Source of the DNA: Ferruginibacter sp.
Lineage (GTDB): Bacteria > Bacteroidota > Bacteroidia > Chitinophagales > Chitinophagaceae
Assembly: GCA_014379625.1 (NCBI GenBank)
Contig: JACMLJ010000039.1
Location: 1 to 64,000 of the forward strand
Direction: 5' to 3'
Length of the DNA: 64,000 nucleotides
The translations under genes were made by a program, and so were the position numbers. The notes under the pieces were generated by a model. The model was given only the letters and a program-made list of their open reading frames with translations, did not search any database and was not told the origin of the DNA. Shown here in pieces: positions 18,556 through 27,667 of the stretch (position 1 is its first letter; each line of letters begins with the position of its first letter).

Positions 18556-19128
18556 ATGAACGACAAAGTAATGAATAAAATTGTTATTGCCATTACAGGG
18601 GCCAGCGGATCAATTTACGCGAAATTGCTGTTAGATAAATTACTGGCCATTCCGGATCAATGGAATGAACTGGCTGTTGTATTAACCGAAAACGCAAAAG
18701 CCGTATGGAAAACAGAATTAGACAATACGGGTTATTTGAACTACCCGGTAAAATATTATACACAGCAGGATTTTATAGCCCCTTTTGCCTCCGGTAGCGG
18801 GCAATACAATACTATGATCATTGTACCCTGCAGCATGGGCACTTTGGGAAGGATTGCAACGGGCATCAGCAACGACCTGATTTCAAGGGCCGCTGATGTG
18901 GTATTGAAAGAGAGAAGGAAACTGATCTGTGTGGTAAGGGATACCCCGTACAATTTAATGCATATCCGTAGTATGGAAACCATTACCCTTGCCGGTGGGA
19001 TCATTGCCCCGGCCACCCCCTCTTTTTACAGCAAACCCGCTACAATTGAAGAACTTGCTGCAACCGTTGTTGACAGGGTGCTGGATTTAGCAGGATTGGA
19101 CATAAAGACCTACCGGTGGGGGAAATAA
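18556..19128 (+). CDS. ubiX: Flavin prenyltransferase UbiX
   Basis: The 190-residue protein is a cytosolic flavoprotein. UbiX attaches a dimethylallyl group to FMN to make prenyl-FMN, the cofactor of UbiD-type decarboxylases. Typical motifs are IVIAITGASGSIYAKLLL at the start, IIVPCSMGTLGRIATGIS, DVVLKERRKLICVVRDTP and MHIRSMETITLAGGIIAPA. No ubiD lies in the window. With mqnA present, a plausible use is the UbiD-like decarboxylation late in the futalosine menaquinone route (inference). The start could be 18556 or the ATG at 18571. Confidence 0.92.
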   Translation: MNDKVMNKIVIAITGASGSIYAKLLLDKLLAIPDQWNELAVVLTENAKAVWKTELDNTGYLNYPVKYYTQQDFIAPFASGSGQYNTMIIVPCSMGTLGRIATGISNDLISRAADVVLKERRKLICVVRDTPYNLMHIRSMETITLAGGIIAPATPSFYSKPATIEELAATVVDRVLDLAGLDIKTYRWGK

Positions 19129-19280
19129 ACAAATTTTACCTTCTAAGTCCACTCTTCATTTTGACATTCAAATGGATGCATCCCGAATTGTCGCTGTCGG
19201 GTGGGGCACCGATCATGGTGCGCAATACTACCCATCTTCATTATCCCATTTTCAAATTTTCACATTTTCAAATTAAGGAT

Positions 19281-19946
19281 TTACCTCAAATCCACAACTT
19301 CCACCCCAGGGTACTTTTTTGCATCAAACAGAAATTGTGTATCGCTTACCAATGCACTCGTATTCATTTTCGCGACAGCATAGGTATATATATTACCTGC
19401 CTTTTCAAATACTTTCGTACTGGTAATGGTTTGTGTTTTTTTATCAACGTTTACCAATACTTTAAAAAAAGGTTTACTCTTGTCAATGGGTGTCAGTTCA
19501 ATTTGCTGGGCAGGTTTTCCGCTTAGTTTTACTTCATCATTCAACTTATACAAAAAGTCTTTATCGTAAAAATTGGTAAATATTTTTTGCGGGGTAATTG
19601 AATTGGCGGAGGGGTCAATCTTTGTAATCGTCAGCTCATTGGTAGATTTATCATAGGTAGACACATTCGTGCCGTCACAATAAATCTCCTGGCCCGTTAC
19701 ACTTACGCGATATTTGGTTCCCTTCATAAACACCGTACCGGTTTTGGTACCAAGGGTTTTTCCTGAACTATTTTCTATTTTAAGTGAAAAAGCTGATTGT
19801 ACCGACTTGAAGGTTTTGAATTTTGCGCTTACCGCGTCTAATATTTTTTTAGCTTCGGGATCATTTTTACCCATTCCTTTTGGCTGGGCATTCACCGAAA
19901 CCATGCCAACCATTAATAGCACAACAATTGTTATAAAATTCTTCAT
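19281..19946 (-). CDS. LolA-like outer-membrane lipoprotein chaperone
   Basis: The 221-residue protein has a signal peptide (about 1-20, ending VNAQ). The mature part has the LolA half-barrel pattern: AKKILDAVSAKFKTFKSVQSAFSLKI, GTVFMKGTKYRVSVTGQEIYCDG, STYDKSTNELTITKID, and later PQKIFTNFYDKDFLYKL. LolA carries lipoproteins across the periplasm from LolCDE to the outer membrane. Bacteroidota have several such homologues, so it may instead be a paralogue of unknown use. A perfect -7 box (TATCTTTG on the minus strand, 19992-19985) is 39 bases upstream of the ATG. Confidence 0.85.
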   Translation of the reverse strand: MKNFITIVVLLMVGMVSVNAQPKGMGKNDPEAKKILDAVSAKFKTFKSVQSAFSLKIENSSGKTLGTKTGTVFMKGTKYRVSVTGQEIYCDGTNVSTYDKSTNELTITKIDPSANSITPQKIFTNFYDKDFLYKLNDEVKLSGKPAQQIELTPIDKSKPFFKVLVNVDKKTQTITSTKVFEKAGNIYTYAVAKMNTSALVSDTQFLFDAKKYPGVEVVDLR

Positions 19947-19984
19947 ATGACTTTATTTTAAAGCGATCCTTTTTTTAGGAGTGG

Positions 19985-19992
19985 CAAAGATA
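19985..19992 (-). promoter_or_regulatory. Putative -7 promoter element of the LolA-like gene
   Basis: TATCTTTG on the minus strand matches TAnnTTTG exactly and is 39 bases from the start codon. No TTG is visible at the expected -33 distance. Confidence 0.4.
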
Positions 19993-20184
19993 AGAGAATA
20001 CACCCGTTTTTACGGACCGCTTTGCTCCTTAAATGGAAAGAACTGTTAATAAGAAGTTATCAAAAAATAATTGCAGGGCGGTATTGCTAAAATTTAATTA
20101 CAATGCGTACTTTGCAAACACTTCAACTTTCAACAACCCGGTGCAACTATTGATCCAGTTTAGTTAACAATCATTCATTTTACT

Positions 20185-21384
20185 ATGACGGAAAAAAATA
20201 TTGCGCTTTCCCAAAGGGAAAACTATACCCCTTCCTCCTTTACAAAGTTGCTCTGGTGGCTATCTACCGCCGAAAGGGAATTGCTCGTGGATGCGGTGGT
20301 AGACCGAAACAGGTATACCATAGTGGGTATGACCGTTTTGGCAACCTGGGCATTTGCCACTTTAGCATGGGGTTATTTCTTTAGTACCGTTACGGCAAAT
20401 AGCTGGCTTGCAATCCCATTGGGCCTTTTTATGGGTTTTGTGATACTCACCATTGACAGGGCATTGATAAAAGGCATTAATAAATTTAATAAAAACAGGT
20501 TTCTTCCTTTGTTGTTCAGGGGTTTGCTCGCAGTTACCATCGGCGTATTTATGGCCCAGCCGGCCCTGCTGTACATGTTTAAAAAAGAGATTACACTACA
20601 GGCTTCGTTGGATAATGAAAAAAAGAAAATGCTTAAAAAGCAGCAGTTGGATGCATTGCATAAAAACAGGAAGACCGGGTTGCTTTTGGATAAGGAAAAA
20701 TTGCAAAAAGAAAATAATGTCAAATATGCGGATGTGACCGCGGCAAGAAACAATTTTTTAGCCGAAACAGATGGCAGCGGAGGTACCGGCAAAGTGGGGA
20801 TTAAAGATATCGCCATCGCCAAAAGGAATGTATACCAAAAATTAGATGCCGAATATCAAAACTTACTTACCGCCAACCAGCCAAAAATTGCTGAAGCGGA
20901 AAGTGAAATAAAAACCATTGATGACAAAATAAGAAAGGAGGAAGAGGCATTTACCACCTACTTTAATGATGGCTTTTTAACACAGGTTGAAGCATTGAAT
21001 AACCTGGTGAAAGATAACCCGGCATTACGGTACCGGTATTATTTATTGGTAATTATCCTCCTGCTGATAGAACTTATGCCGGTTATAGCCAAAAGCCTCC
21101 TGCCGGCAGGAACCTATGATGAAAAGGTGCAACTAAGGGAAGAAATGGAAAAAGAAATTGCGCATAACAATACCCGTAAGGAACAGGAATTGAAAGAATT
21201 ATACAATTCACTTGCGCAGCAAAATGACATGGAAGCCATTACCTCTTTTTTTAATTTAACAAAGGCGGACAGGGAGGAAAAGATGAATGCCTTCAGTAAA
21301 AGATGGAAAGAAGAGGACCACCAGACTTTTGACGGCCTCTGGGAAAAAATGAAAAAGGAGATTTTGACAAAGCAGGAAAATTGA
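20185..21384 (+). CDS. DUF4407 membrane protein
   Basis: The 399-residue protein has three N-terminal membrane helices (about 44-66, 74-91, 108-130) and a fourth at about 282-302. A long charged, coiled-coil-like region spans 135-270 and a second charged helix bundle follows at the C-terminus. MGFVILTIDRALIKG after TM2 is typical of DUF4407. The function of this family is unknown. The large soluble insert between TM3 and TM4 would lie on one side of the inner membrane. Upstream, TTG (20084-20086) and TACTTTG (20108-20114) resemble a promoter whose -7 box is one base short of consensus. It is convergent with pyrG. Confidence 0.8.
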   Translation: MTEKNIALSQRENYTPSSFTKLLWWLSTAERELLVDAVVDRNRYTIVGMTVLATWAFATLAWGYFFSTVTANSWLAIPLGLFMGFVILTIDRALIKGINKFNKNRFLPLLFRGLLAVTIGVFMAQPALLYMFKKEITLQASLDNEKKKMLKKQQLDALHKNRKTGLLLDKEKLQKENNVKYADVTAARNNFLAETDGSGGTGKVGIKDIAIAKRNVYQKLDAEYQNLLTANQPKIAEAESEIKTIDDKIRKEEEAFTTYFNDGFLTQVEALNNLVKDNPALRYRYYLLVIILLLIELMPVIAKSLLPAGTYDEKVQLREEMEKEIAHNNTRKEQELKELYNSLAQQNDMEAITSFFNLTKADREEKMNAFSKRWKEEDHQTFDGLWEKMKKEILTKQEN

Positions 21385-21385
21385 G

Positions 21386-21477
21386 TGGGCAATGGTGAAT
21401 GATCAATGGGCAAAAGGCAAAGCTTATTAGTAAATGCAATATTTCACGATTCACCATTCACCATTCACCATTCACCA
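21386..21477. repeat. Inverted arrays of GGTGAAT/ATTCACC units between convergent genes
   Basis: The left arm (21386-21410) holds GGGCAATGGTGAATGATCAA. The right arm (21444-21477) holds four ATTCACC units. The arms are approximately complementary, so transcripts from either side could fold into a stem. This lies exactly between the stops of the DUF4407 gene and pyrG and could act as a shared terminator. Confidence 0.6.
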
Positions 21478-23616
<2,139 letters not shown>

Positions 23617-24942
23617 ATGGATTTAATTAAAAGCAGTTTTAAATCAAAAGCTGATGAAGTTGGTGCCGAATTAAAGGAAATGCTAAAAGAACATGGGAAC
23701 AGGAAGATCGGGGAAGTTACGCTTAACCAGGTGTACCAGGGAATGAGAGGGATAACAGGGCTGGTAACAGAAACATCGCTGCTGGATGCCCAAGAGGGGA
23801 TCCGTTTTCGCGGCTATACTATTCCTGAATTGCAGGAAAAATTACCAAAAGCGCCAAAAGGTTCAGAACCATTACCGGAAGGATTATTTCACCTGATGTT
23901 GCTGGGAGAATTACCGACTGAAGAAAATGCCAATCATATCACATCTGTATGGCAGCGCAGGAGCCATGTTCCCAGCCATGTATTTAATACAATTGATGCT
24001 ACCCCGATCAGTACGCATCCCATGACGCAGTTTGTGATAGCAATTATGGCTTTGCAAACAGAGAGTAGTTTTTCAAAACGCTATGCGGCGGGCATGAGTA
24101 AAAAAGATTACTGGGAGGCCACTTTCGACGATTCAATGGACCTTATTGCAAGGCTGCCAAGGGTTGCCGCTTATATTTACCGGCGTAAATACAGAAATGC
24201 AGATCATATCCAACCAAATGGATTACTGGACTGGTCTGGAAATTTTGCGCATATGATGGGGTACGACAGCGAAGACTTTAAAGAACTGATGCGGCTATAT
24301 ATGACGATCCATGCAGATCACGAAGGGGGCAATGTATCCGCGCATACTACACACCTCGTAGGGTCTGCACTGAGTGACCCTTACCTGGCTTTTGCGGCGG
24401 GTATGAATGGTTTAGCCGGCCCTTTGCACGGATTGGCCAACCAGGAAGTCATTAAATGGATATATGATATGCAGGAACAATTAGGTACCGACCTTCCTGC
24501 AAGGGAGCAGATCGCCCAATATGTTCAGGATACCATCACTGCTGGTAAAGTGGTACCGGGCTATGGCCATGCAGTGTTGAGAAAAACCGATCCCCGTTTT
24601 ACAGCACAAATGGAGTTTGGAAAAAAACATATGCCCGAAGACAAATTATGCCGTACTATCTGGAATATTTACGAGATGACCCCGCCTATTTTACAGTCCT
24701 TAGGTAAAATTAAAAACCCGTGGCCCAATGTGGATGCGCACAGTGGTGGTTTGTTGGTGCATTATGGTATGGTGGAATATGAATTTTATACAGTGCTGTT
24801 TGGTGTGTCCAGGGCGCTGGGGGTATTGGCCAGTCTTTGCTGGGACAGGGCACTGGGACTACCATTGGAACGACCCAAATCGGTAACCACCGATTCTGTA
24901 AAATCATGGCTGGAAGGAAAAGGGGAAATATGGGGCGATTGA
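23617..24942 (+). CDS. gltA: Citrate synthase, mitochondrial-like type
   Basis: The 441-residue protein condenses oxaloacetate with acetyl-CoA to enter the TCA cycle. The open frame extends upstream to a TTG (23578), but the ATG at 23617 fits the natural start. The sequence resembles the eukaryotic (mitochondrial) type more than the classical hexameric bacterial type: GLAGPLHGLANQEV, VVPGYGHAVLRKTDPRF, KNPWPNVDAHSG and GVSRALGVLA. The expected catalytic residues His271, His318 and Asp373 fall almost at the numbers of the pig heart enzyme (274, 320, 375). A terminator hairpin follows at 24966-24994. The gene is single and intact. Confidence 0.94.
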   Translation: MDLIKSSFKSKADEVGAELKEMLKEHGNRKIGEVTLNQVYQGMRGITGLVTETSLLDAQEGIRFRGYTIPELQEKLPKAPKGSEPLPEGLFHLMLLGELPTEENANHITSVWQRRSHVPSHVFNTIDATPISTHPMTQFVIAIMALQTESSFSKRYAAGMSKKDYWEATFDDSMDLIARLPRVAAYIYRRKYRNADHIQPNGLLDWSGNFAHMMGYDSEDFKELMRLYMTIHADHEGGNVSAHTTHLVGSALSDPYLAFAAGMNGLAGPLHGLANQEVIKWIYDMQEQLGTDLPAREQIAQYVQDTITAGKVVPGYGHAVLRKTDPRFTAQMEFGKKHMPEDKLCRTIWNIYEMTPPILQSLGKIKNPWPNVDAHSGGLLVHYGMVEYEFYTVLFGVSRALGVLASLCWDRALGLPLERPKSVTTDSVKSWLEGKGEIWGD

Positions 24943-24965
24943 TGGATGAAAATTGAATTTTAATA

Positions 24966-24994
24966 AAGCCCCGCATACATCCGGGGTTTTTTGT
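24966..24994 (+). terminator. Rho-independent terminator of citrate synthase
   Basis: CCCCG (24969-24973) pairs with CGGGG (24982-24986) around an 8-base loop and is followed by a run of six T. It lies 24 bases after the stop codon. It also overlaps the upstream extension of the next open frame, which supports that gene's downstream start at 25022. Confidence 0.75.
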
Positions 24995-25021
24995 TATTTT
25001 GACTGTTCAAATTTAACGACT

Positions 25022-25798
25022 GTGATTAAAAACCTGTTTATTTTTATCGTTTGGATGGCCTTTGCGCTTTCAGTTACAGCGCAGCCAAAAAAAACAACAG
25101 TTGCGCCCATAAAAAATAGTCAGCACCTCAAAGTGTTTGAACAGGCGGTGATCAGCGGCGATGCCGGTACAGCTACCATCTCGTTAAATTATTATCTCGC
25201 TGAACCGGGTAGTGATCAAAAATACGCTGATACGCTTGCCATGCTGTATATGCAACAGGGCGCCTATCCGCAATGCTATTATTGGGCCCGGCAACGACTG
25301 CTCGTAAAACCTGATGATATTAACCTGATGGAATTAAAAGGAGTTTGCTTAGAGAAACTGCAACAGCCCAAAGAAGCCATTGATGTATTTGAAAAATTAT
25401 TAAAGAAAACGCAGAGTCCCTATCACGCTTATAAATTAATGGAACTGCAATACGGCATCAAGCGTTTGGTTGAATGCCTTGAAACGGCGGAGGCAGCAGA
25501 GAAACTAACTTACCAGCCTGGCTTTATTATGACCTACAATGTGGGACAACAAGTAGGCAGAACTTATCTACAGGCAGGAGTATATAATATCCACGCCCTA
25601 GCCTTGTACGATCTTGATAAAAAGGCGGAGGCAAAAGCTTATTTTGAAAAAGCATTGGCTTTGGATACCAGTTTTGTACTGGCCAAACAAAACCTCGAAG
25701 CATTACGGAATATAGAAATCGGGGATCGAAAAAATAACCCAGTACCGGGCAATCCCCAACAGGCAGCGCCGGCCACTAATAAACAAAATCAAAATTGA
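25022..25798 (+). CDS. Exported TPR protein
   Basis: The protein has 258 residues from a GTG at 25022. The frame stays open to an ATG at 24953, but that start would place the terminator inside the coding region and bury the signal peptide. From the GTG, the N-terminus (IKNLFIFIVWMAFALSVTAQ) is a clean signal peptide. The rest holds TPR-like helix pairs: AVISGDAGTATISLNYYL, MLYMQQGAYPQCYYWARQRLL, LMELKGVCLEKLQQPKEAIDVFEKL and ALYDLDKKAEAKAYFEKALALD. It ends in a Pro/Asn/Gln-rich tail. It is probably a periplasmic scaffold; the partner is unknown. Confidence 0.8.
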   Translation: MIKNLFIFIVWMAFALSVTAQPKKTTVAPIKNSQHLKVFEQAVISGDAGTATISLNYYLAEPGSDQKYADTLAMLYMQQGAYPQCYYWARQRLLVKPDDINLMELKGVCLEKLQQPKEAIDVFEKLLKKTQSPYHAYKLMELQYGIKRLVECLETAEAAEKLTYQPGFIMTYNVGQQVGRTYLQAGVYNIHALALYDLDKKAEAKAYFEKALALDTSFVLAKQNLEALRNIEIGDRKNNPVPGNPQQAAPATNKQNQN

Positions 25799-25799
25799 T

Positions 25800-25831
25800 T
25801 TTGGAAGCAATGGATGCGGCAACTATATTTG
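25800..25831 (+). promoter_or_regulatory. Promoter of tRNA-Ala
   Basis: TTTG (25800-25803), 20 bases, then TATATTTG (25824-25831) match the Bacteroidetes consensus without mismatch. The box overlaps the stop region of the TPR gene by only its first base or so. The expected transcript start is at about 25837, giving a leader of about 80 bases before the tRNA. Confidence 0.7.
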
Positions 25832-25919
25832 CAGTCCGAAAGGGGATCCTATCGCAATGTGAAGCGTGTTTCGGTAGCCACAGGGAAGCCCGTTAGCCTG
25901 GCCGAGTAATTGAAAAAAA

Positions 25920-25992
25920 GGGGGATTAGCTCATCTGGTAGAGCGCAAGCATGGCATGTTTGAGGTGATCGGTTCGAGTCCGATATCCTCCA
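25920..25992 (+). tRNA. tRNA-Ala (anticodon GGC)
   Basis: The cloverleaf can be drawn by hand. The acceptor stem GGGGGAT/ATCCTCC has one G-T pair. The D arm is GCTC...GAGC and the anticodon stem CAAGC/GTTTG. The 7-base loop ATGGCAT has GGC at positions 34-36. The T arm is ATCGG-TTCGAGT-CCGAT. The discriminator base is A, and CCA is not encoded. It reads the alanine codons GCC and GCT. It has its own promoter and terminator. Confidence 0.93.
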
Positions 25993-26002
25993 CTTCAAAA
26001 AG

Positions 26003-26032
26003 GCGGTTACGATATAAGTAACCGCTTTTTTT
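26003..26032 (+). terminator. Rho-independent terminator of tRNA-Ala
   Basis: GCGGTTAC (26003-26010) and GTAACCGC (26018-26025) form a perfect 8-bp stem with a 7-base loop, followed by seven T. It lies 10 bases after the tRNA. Confidence 0.85.
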
Positions 26033-26132
26033 ATTGTTACCCTTTTTCGGGGGTCGATAAATGTTATGGGGAATCTGTAATTTGCGCTACAGATAAAGTG
26101 GTAAACATCAACTTACATTCAATAAACCTGGT

Positions 26133-27542
26133 ATGTATCCAGCATTACAAAAAGACCTGGAAAATCTCGAAGAAATTTTACAAGAGGTCAGGGATTTTAG
26201 TGTTGATTATTTAAGTAACCTTGATCATTTCCCAACGGGAAGAACACTGGGCTCAATAGCATTTCCGGGGCTGCCAGCAGTTGGAGCAGGTGCAGCTCAA
26301 ACCCATCAGCTTTTTAAGGAAACCTTTTTAAAAAATATCGTTGCTTCCTCAGGCAGCCGTTATTGGGGATATGTTACAGGTGGTACCACGCCGGCAGCTA
26401 TAGCAGGTGACTGGTTAACTTCAATTTTTGACCAAAACACTTTTAACACGTCAGGTTTAGGAGATGTTTCCGCAATATTGGAATTGGAAACCATAAAAAT
26501 GATGCTGGAATTATTTGAACTGCCGGCCACTTTTAATGGCGGCTTTGTTTCAGGCGCCACCATGTCTAATTTTACCTGCCTGGCTGTTGCAAGGCAATGG
26601 TTTGGAAAAACCCAAAGTATTGATATTGCCAAAGAAGGAAATCCTTCAACCATTAAAATGTATGCAGCTGTTCCGCATTCTTCTTCTGTAAAAGCATTGT
26701 CGATGTTAGGGTTAGGCAGTAAAAACTTAACCATAGTGCCAACTTCACCGGGCAGGGAATGTATTGATATTAAAAAGTTTAAAGAAATATTGGCCCGGCA
26801 ACCCAACAACCCGTTTATCCTGATAGCAAGTGCCGGTACCGTAAATACGGTAGACTTTGATGATATGGAGGCTATTGCACAATTGAGAAAAGAATACAAT
26901 TTCTGGTGGCATATTGATGCGGCTTTTGGAGCATTTGCATCCTGCAGCACCGATTATAAATATTTACTGCATGGTTGGGAATTGGCAGACAGCATTACCG
27001 TTGATTGCCATAAGTGGCTCAATGTACCCTATGACAGTGCAGTTTTTTTTACTAAAAAGGAACATGAAAACCTTCAAAAGGAAACTTTTCAAAATGCTAA
27101 TGCCCCTTACCTGGGCGATACGATAAAGTACTTCTCCTATTTAAATTTTGTTCCTGAAAGTTCACGCAGGTTCAGGGCCTTACCGGTTTGGTTTACATTG
27201 CAGGCATATGGAAAAGCAGGCTATTGTTCGATCGTAGAAAACAATATCACCCTCGCAAAAGAGTTAGCGGGAAAGATAGAAAATTCAGCGTATTACCAAT
27301 TAGCGGCTCCCGTCCGTTTAAATACGGTTTGCTTTACGGTTAAAGATAAAAACAAAAGAGATGATTATATCAAAGCAATCATAACCAAACTTAATGAAAA
27401 TGGAAAAATATTTTTAACCCCTACCCTGTATAATGAAAAATCCTGTATCCGTGCGGCCCTTGTAAATTGGAGAACAGGCAAAGCTGATATTGAAATTGCC
27501 ATGAAAGAATTGACAGAGGTTTACGAGTTGATTGATAAATGA
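26133..27542 (+). CDS. PLP-dependent group II amino acid decarboxylase family protein
   Basis: The 469-residue cytosolic enzyme is of fold type I. The PLP-binding lysine is Lys294 in VDCHKWLNVPYDSAVFF. The Asp that pairs with the pyridine nitrogen is in WWHIDAAFGAF. The Ala/Ser-Gly-Thr stretch ASAGTVNTVDFDD and FVSGATMSNFTCL are also typical. Relatives include glutamate, tyrosine, DOPA and 2,4-diaminobutyrate decarboxylases. The N-terminal PTGRTLGSIAFPGLP and the C-terminus with KSCIRAALVNWRTG fit the broad pyridoxal_deC family. The substrate cannot be assigned. The gene stands alone, with a hairpin 77 bases downstream. Confidence 0.85.
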   Translation: MYPALQKDLENLEEILQEVRDFSVDYLSNLDHFPTGRTLGSIAFPGLPAVGAGAAQTHQLFKETFLKNIVASSGSRYWGYVTGGTTPAAIAGDWLTSIFDQNTFNTSGLGDVSAILELETIKMMLELFELPATFNGGFVSGATMSNFTCLAVARQWFGKTQSIDIAKEGNPSTIKMYAAVPHSSSVKALSMLGLGSKNLTIVPTSPGRECIDIKKFKEILARQPNNPFILIASAGTVNTVDFDDMEAIAQLRKEYNFWWHIDAAFGAFASCSTDYKYLLHGWELADSITVDCHKWLNVPYDSAVFFTKKEHENLQKETFQNANAPYLGDTIKYFSYLNFVPESSRRFRALPVWFTLQAYGKAGYCSIVENNITLAKELAGKIENSAYYQLAAPVRLNTVCFTVKDKNKRDDYIKAIITKLNENGKIFLTPTLYNEKSCIRAALVNWRTGKADIEIAMKELTEVYELIDK

Positions 27543-27618
27543 TGGCAAGTTTTTTTAGGGTAGGGATATTTTGCCGGCTTGAGAAAACTAATGAAACACC
27601 GCTTTACAACAAAATAAA

Positions 27619-27647
27619 AAAGGCTGCCTTTCAAAAAGACAGCCTTT
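27619..27647. terminator. Bidirectional terminator between decarboxylase and CHRD gene
   Basis: AAAGGCTG (27619-27626) and CAGCCTTT (27640-27647) form an 8-bp stem. A-rich sequence before and after (AAATAAAAAA on the left, CAAAAAC on the right) suggests it ends transcription mainly on the minus strand, from the CHRD gene whose stop is about 20 bases away. Confidence 0.6.
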
Positions 27648-27667
27648 CAAAAACTATTATTTCAGCC

